Of a stretch of 64,000 nucleotides of DNA, positions 43,410-52,442 are shown piece after piece. This stretch comes from Chloroflexota bacterium (GTDB lineage: Bacteria; Chloroflexota; Anaerolineae; Aggregatilineales; Phototrophicaceae). The notes below the pieces were generated by a model. The model had not been told where the DNA came from. It saw only the letters and a list, made by a program, of their open reading frames with translations, and ran no database searches. Each line of letters starts with the position of its first letter. Within the stretch, counting starts at the first letter, position 1. Made by a program: the position numbers and the translations under genes. The stretch is from positions 1 through 64,000 of the forward strand of contig JACRPS010000004.1 of NCBI GenBank assembly GCA_016223085.1, given 5' to 3'.

Positions 43410-45332
43410 ATGAACGACCGCAACACTTACCTGATTGACATCCCGCTGGACGAAGCGCGCGCCCGGCTGGCGCAGGCGCTCCAGGAAGCCGGACGTGATG
43501 CACCTTTGCCGGGCGAAACCATTCCGCTGACGGAAGCCTTAGGCCGAGTCACCGCCGAGCCGATCTGGGCGAAGTTGTCCGCGCCGCATTATCACGCAGC
43601 GGCAATGGATGGTTACGCCGTGCGCGCGGAGGATACCCGCACGGCCACCGAAACGCGTCCGCTGTCGCTCCAGTTGGAGGAGCAGGCAAAACCGGTCAAC
43701 ACCGGCGACCCCCTCCCCCCCGGCATGAACGCGGTCATCATGATTGAGGACGTACAGCAGCCAGAAGCTGGCAGCATCGTGATTTATCATCCGGTTGCGC
43801 CCTGGCAGCACGTCCGCATGGTGGGCGAGGATATGGTCGCCACGGAACTGGTCTTGCCCGCCAATCACAAAATCCGCCCGGTAGACATCGGCGCGATAGC
43901 CGGGTGCGGCCACCATCAGGTAAAGGTGCGCCGCAAGCCGCTGGCTGTTATTATCCCCACCGGCTCGGAACTGGTGCCCGCCGATCATCCCCCTGCCCCC
44001 GGCCAGATCATCGAATACAACAGCCTCGTCCTCACCGCGCAAATCCGTGATGCCGGCGGCGAAGCGCAGGTAACGGACATCATCCCGGACGACCGCCAGC
44101 GTTTGCTCGAAACGGTACAATTCGCTCTACAGCGCCAGCCGGATGTACTGCTGCTGCTGTCCGGCTCGTCGGCAGGAAGCCGGGACTTCACCGCGAATAT
44201 CGTCCGGGAGTTGGGGCAGCTACTGGTGCATGGGGTCGCCGTTCGACCAGGCCACCCCGTCATAATGGGCATGATCGGTACAACGCCGGTCATCGGCGTG
44301 CCGGGCTACCCGGTCAGCGCGGCACTGACCGGCGAAATCTTCATCCAGCCGTTGATCGCCCGCTGGTTAGGGCAGCCCTCGCCACTGGAAGCGCGTCCGC
44401 GCGCCCAAGCCATTATGACGCGCAAGCTGGTTTCCCCAACCGGAGACGACGACTTTGTGCGCGTGAGTGTCGCCCAGGTCGGCGACCGGCTGCTGGCGGC
44501 CCCACTCAGCCGGGGCGCGGGTGTCATTACGTCGCTGGTGCGCGCCGATGGGCTGGCGCATATCCCGCGTTTCAGCGAAGGCGTGGACATGGGGCAGCCG
44601 GTGAATGTCATCCTGTACCGTGATCTAGAAGCCATCCGCAAGACCCTTCTGGCGCAGGGCAGCCACGACCCGATGCTCGACCTGCTGGCTCAGTTTGTGG
44701 CGGAGCAGTTTCCTGGCAGCCGCCTCGCCTCGGCTAACGTCGGCTCGCTGGGCGGGCTGGTCGCGCTTCGGCGCAAGGAAGCGCACTTCGCCGGGGTTCA
44801 CCTGCTGGATGAGGCAACCGGTGAGTACAACATTGCTTATGTCGAGAAGTATCTGCCAAACGAAACGCTTCAGTTGATGACGTTCGCTCACCGCGAACAG
44901 GGACTGATTGTGCCGAAAGGGAATCCGCTAAACGTACAGGGGTTGGATGATTTGCCCCGCTTGCGCTACGTGAACCGCCAGCGTGGGGCCGGCACGCGGC
45001 TGCTGCTGGACTACGAACTGAAACAGCGCGGCATCGCCCCGGAACAGATCGCCGGTTATGAGCGCGAGGAATACACCCATCTCGGCGTCGCCGTCGCGGT
45101 CGCCACCGGCATCGCTGACTGCGGTCTGGGCGTTCGCAGCGCGGCGATTGCGCTTGGGCTGGATTTTGTGCCGGTCGGTTGGGAACGGTATGACTTTGTT
45201 TTTCCGACAGAGCATCTGGCCGTGCTACAGCCAGTGATAAGCGTTATCAACACTGATCGCTTCAAGGCAGCGCTGGCCACGCAACCTGGTTACAACACGC
45301 AGGACACTGGCAGGATTCAGTTTTCACGCTAG
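43410..45332 (+). CDS. MoeA fused to a periplasmic-binding-protein-like domain
   Basis: This protein has 640 residues. Residues 1 to about 410 are a complete MoeA with M-D-G-Y-A-V-R-A-E-D, V-G-E-D-M-V, S-G-S-S-A-G-S-R-D and V-I-G-V-P-G-Y-P-V-S-A. From about 415 a PBP-like domain follows (A-S-A-N-V-G-S-L-G-G, R-Q-R-G-A-G-T-R-L-L-L-D-Y, G-I-A-D-C-G-L-G-V-R-S-A). This resembles the effector domain of ModE/LysR-like and tungstate/molybdate-binding proteins. The fusion is known in archaea and some bacteria. The added domain is inferred to sense or hand over oxyanion. It starts two bases after the broken moeA and precedes tupA. Confidence 0.92.
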   Translation: MNDRNTYLIDIPLDEARARLAQALQEAGRDAPLPGETIPLTEALGRVTAEPIWAKLSAPHYHAAAMDGYAVRAEDTRTATETRPLSLQLEEQAKPVNTGDPLPPGMNAVIMIEDVQQPEAGSIVIYHPVAPWQHVRMVGEDMVATELVLPANHKIRPVDIGAIAGCGHHQVKVRRKPLAVIIPTGSELVPADHPPAPGQIIEYNSLVLTAQIRDAGGEAQVTDIIPDDRQRLLETVQFALQRQPDVLLLLSGSSAGSRDFTANIVRELGQLLVHGVAVRPGHPVIMGMIGTTPVIGVPGYPVSAALTGEIFIQPLIARWLGQPSPLEARPRAQAIMTRKLVSPTGDDDFVRVSVAQVGDRLLAAPLSRGAGVITSLVRADGLAHIPRFSEGVDMGQPVNVILYRDLEAIRKTLLAQGSHDPMLDLLAQFVAEQFPGSRLASANVGSLGGLVALRRKEAHFAGVHLLDEATGEYNIAYVEKYLPNETLQLMTFAHREQGLIVPKGNPLNVQGLDDLPRLRYVNRQRGAGTRLLLDYELKQRGIAPEQIAGYEREEYTHLGVAVAVATGIADCGLGVRSAAIALGLDFVPVGWERYDFVFPTEHLAVLQPVISVINTDRFKAALATQPGYNTQDTGRIQFSR

Positions 45333-45383
45333 AATACTACTCGCATCTTATATAACCTATTTCTGATAATAATAGGAGTCCCT

Positions 45384-46277
45384 ATGAAACGCCTGTGGTT
45401 CATGCCTGTTCTGGCAGCTTTGGTTTGTCTACCCGTGGTTGCTCAGGAGGCAACCCCCGAAGCGACACCGCACGACCCCGGACGCCTGATTCTGGCGACC
45501 ACCACCAGCACGCAGGATTCCGGGCTGCTGGATTATCTGCTGCCTGTCTTTGAAGATGAATATGGCGTGGCTGTTGATGTGATCGCGGTCGGCACCGGGC
45601 AGGCGCTGGAACTGGGACGCAACGGTGACGCCGACGTTCTGCTGGTTCACGCCCGCGCCAGGGAAGATGAGTTTGTTGAGCAGGGTTTTGGCACAGCGCG
45701 GTACGATGTGATGTACAACGACTTTATCATTGTCGGGCCGGAGAGCGACCCGGCGGGCATCGGCGGGATAATGGACGCCGTTGCCGCGTTCCAGCAGATT
45801 GCCGCGTCAGAGAGCACGTTTGTGTCGCGCGGGGATGACAGCGGCACGCACACCAAGGAACTCGCCATCTGGAAGCAGGCCGGCAACACCCCCGAAGGCG
45901 ACTGGTACATCTCCGCCGGCCAGGGCATGGGCGAAGTGCTGAACATGGCAAACGAACTGCAAGCCTACACCCTTGCCGACCGCGCCACCTTCGTTTCCAT
46001 GCAGGACAAGCTGGCGCTCAGCATTATGGTGGAAGGCGACCCGCTGTTGTTTAACCCCTACGGCGTGATACCGGTGAATCCCGATGTGCATCCCCAGGTG
46101 AATGCCGATCTGGCGCAGCAGTTCGTGGACTGGCTTGTCTCCCTGCCCGCACAGGAATTGATCGCCAGCTATGAAGTGAACGGCCAGAAGTTGTTTGTGC
46201 CTGATTCGGACGCCTGGAAAGCGGCGCAGGCCGAAACAACCCCTGAAGCCACACCGGAGGCTACGCCCGTCAGCTAA
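45384..46277 (+). CDS. tupA: TupA, tungstate ABC transporter substrate-binding protein
   Basis: This 297-residue secreted protein has a signal peptide ending V-V-A-Q. The tungstate-binding family signature L-A-T-T-T-S-T-Q-D-S-G-L-L-D follows at about residue 37. Further conserved parts are V-G-T-G-Q-A-L-E-L-G-R-N-G-D-A-D-V-L-L-V-H and R-G-D-D-S-G-T-H-T-K-E. TupA proteins favour tungstate over molybdate, in line with the AOR nearby. A Glu/Ala/Thr/Pro tail (T-T-P-E-A-T-P-E) ends the protein. Confidence 0.95.
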   Translation: MKRLWFMPVLAALVCLPVVAQEATPEATPHDPGRLILATTTSTQDSGLLDYLLPVFEDEYGVAVDVIAVGTGQALELGRNGDADVLLVHARAREDEFVEQGFGTARYDVMYNDFIIVGPESDPAGIGGIMDAVAAFQQIAASESTFVSRGDDSGTHTKELAIWKQAGNTPEGDWYISAGQGMGEVLNMANELQAYTLADRATFVSMQDKLALSIMVEGDPLLFNPYGVIPVNPDVHPQVNADLAQQFVDWLVSLPAQELIASYEVNGQKLFVPDSDAWKAAQAETTPEATPEATPVS

Positions 46278-46289
46278 TATTGCTCTTTC

Positions 46290-46319
46290 TGTAGCGACGA
46301 GGCATGCCACGTCCCTACA
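46290..46319. repeat. Degenerate dispersed palindrome between tupA and tupB
   Basis: TGTAGCGACGAGGCA (46290-46304) and TGCCACGTCCCTACA (46305-46319) are inverted copies with two mismatched pairs, of the GTAGGGAC type. The longest ATG for tupB, at 46304, falls inside it. Confidence 0.7.
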
Positions 46320-47041
46320 CTGGTAACGCGGAAAGGACCGACACCATTCAGGATTTTGTCGCCGCCATTCAGAAAGCCATCGAACTGCTGCTGACGCTCA
46401 ACCCGCAGGTGACGGAAATTGTGCTGCGGTCGCTCCAGGTCACGGTCAGCGCCCTGGTTATCAGCCTGATCGTCGGCATCCCGTTGGGTGCGTGGCTGGC
46501 CCTGACGCGGTTCCCCGGCAAGCGAGTCGCCACGGCGCTGGTGTACACCGGTATGGGGCTGCCACCGGTCGTGGCCGGCTTGATCGTCTACCTGCTGCTG
46601 TCCCGCAGCGGACCGCTGGGTGATCTGGGGTGGCTGTTCACCATCGAAGCAATGGTGATCGCGCAAACGCTGATCGCCCTGCCGGTTATCGTCGGCATGA
46701 CCATGAGCAGCATCCTCGCAGTTGACCCGCTGCTGCGCCCGCAGCTTCGCGCGCTAGGAGCAACTCACGCACAGGCCATTCGGGCACAGCTCTACGAAGC
46801 ACGGTTGGGCGTAATTGTGGGCATTGTCGCCGGCTTTGGCTCGATTATCTCCGAGGTGGGCGCGGTGATGCTGGTGGGCGGCAACATCGAAGGCCGTACC
46901 CGCGTGCTGACGACTGCCGTCGTGCAGGAAACGCGTCAGGGCAACTTTGATCTGGCACTGGCGTTCGGGTTTATCCTGCTGGCGATTGCGTTTGTGACCA
47001 ACTTCGCGGTGGTGCTGCTTCAGGGGCGGTTGAACCGGTGA
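46304..47041 (+). CDS. tupB: TupB, tungstate ABC transporter permease
   Basis: This protein has at most 245 residues. It is a small CysW/ModB-like permease with about five helices (V-T-V-S-A-L-V-I-S-L-I-V-G-I-P-L-G; G-L-P-P-V-V-A-G-L-I-V-Y) and the EAA loop L-R-A-L-G-A-T-H-A-Q-A-I-R-A-Q-L. The first ATG (46304) lies in a dispersed palindrome and has no spaced ribosome-binding site. An in-frame ATT at 46346 stands 8 bases after GGAAAGGA (46330-46337) and just where homologous sequence begins, so the true start may be this rare codon. It overlaps tupC by GTGA. Confidence 0.9.
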   Translation: MPRPYTGNAERTDTIQDFVAAIQKAIELLLTLNPQVTEIVLRSLQVTVSALVISLIVGIPLGAWLALTRFPGKRVATALVYTGMGLPPVVAGLIVYLLLSRSGPLGDLGWLFTIEAMVIAQTLIALPVIVGMTMSSILAVDPLLRPQLRALGATHAQAIRAQLYEARLGVIVGIVAGFGSIISEVGAVMLVGGNIEGRTRVLTTAVVQETRQGNFDLALAFGFILLAIAFVTNFAVVLLQGRLNR

Positions 47042-47766
47042 CGCTCTACACGCTCGAAAACGTGCGCCACGATTACGCGGGCCGCACTGTCCTCGATCTG
47101 CCCCAACTGGACATTCCGCACGGCGACATTCTGGCGCTGGTCGGCCCCAGCGGCGCGGGCAAAAGCACCCTGCTCCGGTTGCTGGCGCTGCTGGAAGCAC
47201 CGACTGCCGGCAGGCTGAGTCTATCGCTTGATGGGCGGGTGGTGGATTTCCACACGGCCACCATTCAGGAGCGCCGCCGGCTGGCGATGGTGTTTCAACG
47301 TCCGGTGCTGCTGTCCGCCAGCGTGCGCGACAATACCGCCTACGGGCTGCGACTGCGCGGCCAGCGGGATAGGGCGCGCCGGGTGGATGAGATGCTGGCG
47401 CGGCTGTCGCTGGCACATCTGGCAAATGCCAGACCACGCACCCTCTCCGGTGGTGAGATGCAGCGGGTCGCCATCGCCCGCGCCCTGATTCTGGAGCCGG
47501 ACGTGCTGCTGCTGGACGAGCCGACAGCGAACCTCGACCCCTACAACGTCCAGTTGATCGAGCAGTTTATTCTGGACGAACACCGCCGCTACACGCCAAC
47601 GGTCGTGGTAGTGACGCACAACCTGTTCCAGGCGCGGCGCTTAGCCACACGGGTGGCGCTGCTGCTAGACGGTGAACTGGTGGAAACCGCGCCGCCCGCC
47701 GCCTTCTTCGACCACCCCCGCGACTCACGCACGCAGGCGTTTTTATCCGGCAAGCTGGTTTATTGA
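47038..47766 (+). CDS. tupC: TupC, tungstate ABC transporter ATPase
   Basis: This 242-residue ATPase has a GTG start overlapping the tupB stop (GTGA). Walker A G-P-S-G-A-G-K-S-T, Q-loop V-F-Q-R-P-V-L-L, signature [15 protein letters not shown] and Walker B V-L-L-L-D-E-P-T are intact. It energises TupB. The end overlaps the convergent glycosyltransferase gene by seven bases. Confidence 0.94.
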   Translation: MTLYTLENVRHDYAGRTVLDLPQLDIPHGDILALVGPSGAGKSTLLRLLALLEAPTAGRLSLSLDGRVVDFHTATIQERRRLAMVFQRPVLLSASVRDNTAYGLRLRGQRDRARRVDEMLARLSLAHLANARPRTLSGGEMQRVAIARALILEPDVLLLDEPTANLDPYNVQLIEQFILDEHRRYTPTVVVVTHNLFQARRLATRVALLLDGELVETAPPAAFFDHPRDSRTQAFLSGKLVY

Positions 47767-49271
47767 GCGCCGGCCCTGCGCTGGAACTCCATCACGGTAT
47801 ATTCCTTCGGCCACACTTTCGACTGCACCACCTCGTAATTCTCGTTCAAAACGTCCAGTATCGCGCCGCTGAACCGCGTGCCCCGGTCGCGGTCAACGTA
47901 CCAGACTCGTTCCACGCTACCGATAAAACGTCGCAGCCGTTCCAGAGTGTTGTCGCTGGTATCCTGCATCAGGTTAATCGGTGAGTACGGCAAGAAATCG
48001 AGATACGGCTGGCGGGGTTCAAGCACCTGCCAGATACGGTCGGGCGGCGCCTGCGTCCGCTGCTGGACGTAGTACAACACGGCGACGTGCCGGGGGACAA
48101 TCGGCACGTTCACAATGATGGGATCGCCAGCGTGATAGTCCTGGGCAATAAACGTGGCCACCTCCGCCTGCGGACCGGTGATTTCATAATCGAGAAAACC
48201 CAGCATCGGCGGGACGACCAGCACGATCAGCGCCAGTTGCGCCGGACGCGGCAGGGCGGCAAACCCGAACGCCAGGAAGATGGCAAGCGACGGGAGCACA
48301 ATTACGCTCGTCCGCTGCGTGAGATTGGGGACCAGGCGGTTGACCGCAAACGCCAGCGCCATAATCAGCGCCGCCAGCAGTAGCGGATACCATTTACGCC
48401 AGCTTGCCAACCGAAAAATGGTTGGTCTGCCAGTCGCGCCGGGCCGCAGCGCAGGAACCGGCGTCAGGACGGCGACCAGCGCCAGCAGCGTTCCCAGCGG
48501 AAACGGTCTCAGCGCCAGCAACCGGTAGAGCGAACTGACGGTCTGCCAGTTTGAATCGAGTGCATACTCAATGCCGCCCGGATTGGTCACCAGAACCGCG
48601 TGCATAAATGGCAGCAGCCAGCCCAGGTAAGACAGAAGGATGGCGGCAAACAAGCCCAGCGCGCGCAGGTACAGGCCGCGCTGCCAGCGCACCAGCAGCA
48701 CAAAGCAAACAGCCAGCGCCACCAGCACATAGACCGCAAAAAAGTGGACGTACAGCGCCGCCACGCCCACCAGCACAAACGCCAGCCCTCGCCAGAAGTC
48801 CGGCTGCCGCAGCCAGCGCAGGAAGGTGAACTGCAAGCCAATCGTGCCGGCCAGGAAGGCGGCGTAGGGGCGAAACTCGTGCGTGTAAAACTCAAAGATC
48901 GGGAAGGCAGCCAGCAGGAAAACCCCAGCCAGCCCAACCCGATAATCAAAGAGATCGCTGCCCAGGCGAAACACCAGTGCCAGCGTCAGCAGCGTCAGCA
49001 GCGTGGACAGCAGGCGCGTCATCGTCTCTGATGGACCGAACGCGTCCACCCACCCGTCGGCCAGCGCCACCCACAGCGGCGGGTGAATATTCACCGCCAC
49101 CCAGCGGGTGATGTCCGTCAGCGAGTGTTTTTCCAGCGCGCCAAAGACAATCCACGCCTCATCCTGCCGGAACGGTCGCCCGGCGAAGTGCGCCGTATGC
49201 AACGCGGCAACCGCCACCGCCAGCAGCGCAAAGCCGATGTACGCCACCGTTCGACGCCCGCGTTTGGACAT
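47760..49271 (-). CDS. Integral-membrane glycosyltransferase, GT39/PMT_2-like
   Basis: This protein has 503 residues from ATG 49271 (M-S-K-R-G-R-R), 11 bases after the upstream gene's stop with AAGGG before it; the frame to 49334 overlaps that gene. About ten membrane segments are present. The first periplasmic loop has R-P-F-R-Q-D-E-A-W-I (the Asp-Glu pair used by GT-C enzymes) and N-I-H-P-P-L-W. The C-terminal loop is soluble, with V-P-R-H-V-A-V-L-Y-Y-V. It would transfer a sugar from a polyprenyl-phosphate donor outside the membrane; acceptor unknown. Confidence 0.85.
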   Translation of the reverse strand: MSKRGRRTVAYIGFALLAVAVAALHTAHFAGRPFRQDEAWIVFGALEKHSLTDITRWVAVNIHPPLWVALADGWVDAFGPSETMTRLLSTLLTLLTLALVFRLGSDLFDYRVGLAGVFLLAAFPIFEFYTHEFRPYAAFLAGTIGLQFTFLRWLRQPDFWRGLAFVLVGVAALYVHFFAVYVLVALAVCFVLLVRWQRGLYLRALGLFAAILLSYLGWLLPFMHAVLVTNPGGIEYALDSNWQTVSSLYRLLALRPFPLGTLLALVAVLTPVPALRPGATGRPTIFRLASWRKWYPLLLAALIMALAFAVNRLVPNLTQRTSVIVLPSLAIFLAFGFAALPRPAQLALIVLVVPPMLGFLDYEITGPQAEVATFIAQDYHAGDPIIVNVPIVPRHVAVLYYVQQRTQAPPDRIWQVLEPRQPYLDFLPYSPINLMQDTSDNTLERLRRFIGSVERVWYVDRDRGTRFSGAILDVLNENYEVVQSKVWPKEYTVMEFQRRAGAQ

Positions 49272-49282
49272 CGGCACGACCC

Positions 49283-50533
49283 TTAAGCAACCCAGCGCCA
49301 GTGGATAAACCGGTCCAGCAGGAACAGCAGCCATTGCACGGACAGCAGCAGGTAAATCAGCAGAGACAGGCGGCGGCGTAGCAGCATCGCTCCGGCGATA
49401 AAACAGGGGAACAGCAGCAGGACGTAGCGGAAAGCACTTTCAAACTGCGCACCTTCCAGATTCTGCCCATAATGGTAGCGCAGCAGGATCACCAGCAGAC
49501 TCGACCACGTATACAGGGCGTAGGCCGGGCGCAGTTTCAGCGTGACAACCACCGCCAGCCCGGTCATCAGCAGCAGGATAACGGCGTTATTCAACTCGTG
49601 CTGCGGCGCGATGCCGGCCTGCCAGCGTTGGAAAAACGTGAGGATCGAATCCCAGGGCGGACGGGTGGTGAGCTTCCAGCCCACGTTATAAGCATGTTCC
49701 ATGCTGCCGAGGTTGTTTAGCAGGACATAGCCTTCATAAATTGCCGTTCCCAACGGCGCGCCGGCTGCCACCGGCAGGCGCGTAAGCACGCCACGCAGAC
49801 CGGTTGGCCGGTACTGGACGTAGGCAATCCATACCAGCGGGAGACACAACACAATCCCTTGCAGCCGCGTCAGCCCGGCCAGCAGTGCCAGCCCGCCAGC
49901 CAGCCACCAGCGGCGGTCAAAGGTCGCTAGAAATGCGCCCAGCGCCAGCGCCAGAAACACGGGTTCGGTGTACCCGGCCACCAGATAAAACGCCGTCGGG
50001 AACGCTGCCAGCAGAATCAGCGTGCGCGTCGCCAGCGCCTCGTCACCGAACTCGCGGCGCACCAGTTTGTGCAGCAGGAACAACGCCGCCACGCAGCCCA
50101 CGTTAGCAACCAGCAGCGCGGCCAGCACGTAATTGCCGCCCGCGAACGGCACCACCGCACGAATCAGGATTGGATACAGCGGCGGAAACACGATGCCGGT
50201 ATCGCGGCGGTAGCCCTGCATGGCGATCTTGATGTACCAGACGGTATCGTAGCGACGCCAGGGCGCGGTCAGTTCGGCCAGCGGCGACTCTGGCGGCAGG
50301 GCCGCTTCGTACACCGCACCACTGGGATTGCCACGCCCGGTAATGGGATCAAACCACAGCAGCGGCGGGCGGGTATCCGGCACGTCCCGCGCCATGATTG
50401 GCGCGACCAGCAGCGTGAGAAGACGCAGCGCCATGAACAGCGCGACAGCAGCGCGGACCGAGGAATCGTGCCACAGCCCGGCAAATCCATTCGCCGGAAA
50501 TTTAAACCTGTTCCAAGCTCGGCTGACGATCAT
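49283..50533 (-). CDS. Integral-membrane mannosyltransferase, PIG-V/Gpi18-like
   Basis: This 416-residue GT-C protein has about nine helices. Motifs W-R-R-Y-D-T-V-W-Y-I-K-I-A-M-Q-G-Y (catalytic Asp loop), F-P-P-L-Y-P-I-L-I and A-F-P-T-A-F-Y-L-V-A-G-Y-T-E-P-V-F-L-A-L are those of the PIG-V family. The start lies 32 bases inside the end of the upstream gene. It sits between two other GT-C genes and probably works in the same surface-glycan pathway. Confidence 0.86.
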   Translation of the reverse strand: MIVSRAWNRFKFPANGFAGLWHDSSVRAAVALFMALRLLTLLVAPIMARDVPDTRPPLLWFDPITGRGNPSGAVYEAALPPESPLAELTAPWRRYDTVWYIKIAMQGYRRDTGIVFPPLYPILIRAVVPFAGGNYVLAALLVANVGCVAALFLLHKLVRREFGDEALATRTLILLAAFPTAFYLVAGYTEPVFLALALGAFLATFDRRWWLAGGLALLAGLTRLQGIVLCLPLVWIAYVQYRPTGLRGVLTRLPVAAGAPLGTAIYEGYVLLNNLGSMEHAYNVGWKLTTRPPWDSILTFFQRWQAGIAPQHELNNAVILLLMTGLAVVVTLKLRPAYALYTWSSLLVILLRYHYGQNLEGAQFESAFRYVLLLFPCFIAGAMLLRRRLSLLIYLLLSVQWLLFLLDRFIHWRWVA

Positions 50534-51842
50534 ATCGTCCCTGTCCTTCGACGGTATTTGTCTCCGATACCCATTCCATTCGGAGCGCCAGCAGGAACAG
50601 CAGAAGATTCAGACAGGCGGTTGGCAGCGCCAGCACGTTAACGGCAAACCGCTGTCCCGGCCACTTGTTGGGGATAATCACGGCCAGCACGTTGTAACTG
50701 TAGGTCGCCGCCAGCCCCAGCGCCAGCCACCACACCCGGCTATCCTGTGCTACCGCGAACAAGGCCAGCACCGCCGCCGGATATAAATAGCGTTCGTGAA
50801 CCTGCGTCGGGAACAGAAAAAACGCCAGATATAGCAGCGCCGCCCACACCAACTCCTTACGTTCATGAGCGGCGCGCCAGGCCATCACCAGCACGATCAG
50901 GGCCGCCACCGCAAACAACAGCAGTCCGGCCTCCTTGTAGGACACCGGACCAAGAAAGTTCAGCGCGTCGCGGAAGCGTTTCTCCTGAAAAACCATCGGC
51001 GCGCCTTTGGCAAACGTCGCCAGCGCGAACCAGAAGTTATAGGCGTTGTTGGATACATACGGGAAAGCATCACCCGCCTTCAGATAAGGCGACAGGGCAG
51101 ATTTCCCCTCTTTAAGCACAAATGGTGTTAGCACCACAGCAAGGATGGTCGCGCCAACCAACATTCCCGTAAGCGTAGCGTTCCAGTCGTAACGGCGCAG
51201 CGTGATGACAAACAGAAGCGGTGTCAGAATCGCCGCCGGCTGCTTGAGCAGGGTGGCAACCGCCAGGAACACCCATGCCCAAACCGGTCGGTCACGGTTC
51301 AGCGCGATCAGTGCCAGCACCAGAAACAGCGTGAACGGCGCATCATACTGTCCCCACCACGCGGTGGTGGCGATCAAGCCGGGGCTGACCGCCAGCAGCG
51401 CCGGTATCAGCCCGCGCAGCACCGGGCGGTTGATGAGCCAGGCGTAGGCTGCCGCGATGATCGCCACTTCACTGGCGACCGGAATCAGCTTGAGCAGCAG
51501 CACGTAATCCTGATCGCGCAAAGCGACCAGTGGATGCGGCGCTGCACCATAGACCGCGCCAACCCCATCAAAAATCAGGGTTGCCAGCGGCGGATAGGTG
51601 CGATCCCATGTCCCCATCCGCAGCCGGTCATCGTAGAAGCGGAATACGCCATACTGCGAAATCAGCCGTACCCAGCGCGTAAAATGGGCCAGATCACCGC
51701 GATAGGCGACGTCCGGCACGTACAGCCAGCGCACAAACAGCGCCAGACAGATGATGGGCACCAGCAGTAGCCAGCGGCGGGCCGGCTGGGGAACGCGCAC
51801 AACCAGAGTCTGAACCCCGACAGTAGAAGCATTCGCGGTCAC
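50502..51842 (-). CDS. Integral-membrane glycosyltransferase (GT-C fold)
   Basis: This protein has 446 residues from GTG 51842 (V-T-A-N-A-S-T-V-G-V), which follows AGGAAG at 9 bases. The open frame continues to 52100, but that part is low-quality sequence and crosses the start of the divergent LysM gene. About ten helices are present, with Y-R-G-D-L-A-H-F-T-R-W (Asp loop), W-D-R-T-Y-P-P-L-A and W-W-G-Q-Y-D-A-P-F. This is the pattern of polyprenyl-phosphate-sugar-dependent transferases. It is first of three such genes. Confidence 0.8.
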   Translation of the reverse strand: MTANASTVGVQTLVVRVPQPARRWLLLVPIICLALFVRWLYVPDVAYRGDLAHFTRWVRLISQYGVFRFYDDRLRMGTWDRTYPPLATLIFDGVGAVYGAAPHPLVALRDQDYVLLLKLIPVASEVAIIAAAYAWLINRPVLRGLIPALLAVSPGLIATTAWWGQYDAPFTLFLVLALIALNRDRPVWAWVFLAVATLLKQPAAILTPLLFVITLRRYDWNATLTGMLVGATILAVVLTPFVLKEGKSALSPYLKAGDAFPYVSNNAYNFWFALATFAKGAPMVFQEKRFRDALNFLGPVSYKEAGLLLFAVAALIVLVMAWRAAHERKELVWAALLYLAFFLFPTQVHERYLYPAAVLALFAVAQDSRVWWLALGLAATYSYNVLAVIIPNKWPGQRFAVNVLALPTACLNLLLFLLALRMEWVSETNTVEGQGRYDRQPSLEQV

Positions 51843-52027
51843 GTTGGCAAACTTCCTGAAGTATCCCAATGGTTGGCCTCGGCACTGAACGCAGTGTATG
51901 TCAGGCAGTATTGGAAGCGAGTTAGAGATACTTAAGCCGCTGCTGACTGGCTGTCGCCGGGTTTCCAACATGACATATACAGCGTTATGATACGATCTGT
52001 GCCAATGAGAACCAGTGAGGAGAGGCC

Positions 52028-52372
52028 ATGCGCTCCCCTGACATCCTGCGACTGATTGTGCTTGCCGCTGTCCTGGCGGGCTGCAACCTGACCACCGCAC
52101 CGCCGACCCCGACCCTCGCGCCGACGCAGCCGCCGACGTTCGCGCCGATCATTACACCCCTGCCGGTGGATGTGACGCCGATTAACCCCGACTGCCCGCA
52201 AACGCCGAATAACTGGATACCGTACACTGTCGAAGAAGGCGATAACCTGAGTACGCTGGCCGAGCAGACCGGCAGCACCGTCACCGAACTGATGGCCAAT
52301 AATTGTCTGGAGAACCCCGACCAACTCTTTGCCGGATTTGTGATCTACCTGCCACCAGTTATATCACCCTAG
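52028..52372 (+). CDS. LysM-domain lipoprotein
   Basis: This 114-residue protein has a lipoprotein signal with lipobox L-A-G-C at Cys19. A Thr/Pro-rich spacer (about 20-55) and one LysM domain follow (Y-T-V-E-E-G-D-N-L-S-T-L-A-E-Q-T-G, about 66-110). LysM binds peptidoglycan glycans. GAGGAG lies before the ATG. It is divergent from the glycosyltransferases and ends 33 bases before a terminator. Confidence 0.9.
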   Translation: MRSPDILRLIVLAAVLAGCNLTTAPPTPTLAPTQPPTFAPIITPLPVDVTPINPDCPQTPNNWIPYTVEEGDNLSTLAEQTGSTVTELMANNCLENPDQLFAGFVIYLPPVISP

Positions 52373-52404
52373 CGGCTGGCAGGCAGGCCGGTTGGCGGTA
52401 AAAT

Positions 52405-52425
52405 GGTGAGGAGTCTCACCTTTTT
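52405..52425 (+). terminator. Terminator after the LysM lipoprotein gene
   Basis: GGTGAG (52405-52410), loop GAGT, CTCACC (52415-52420) and T5 form a compact intrinsic terminator just before the esterase gene. Confidence 0.75.
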
Positions 52426-52442
52426 GCCGAAAGAGTACGATA

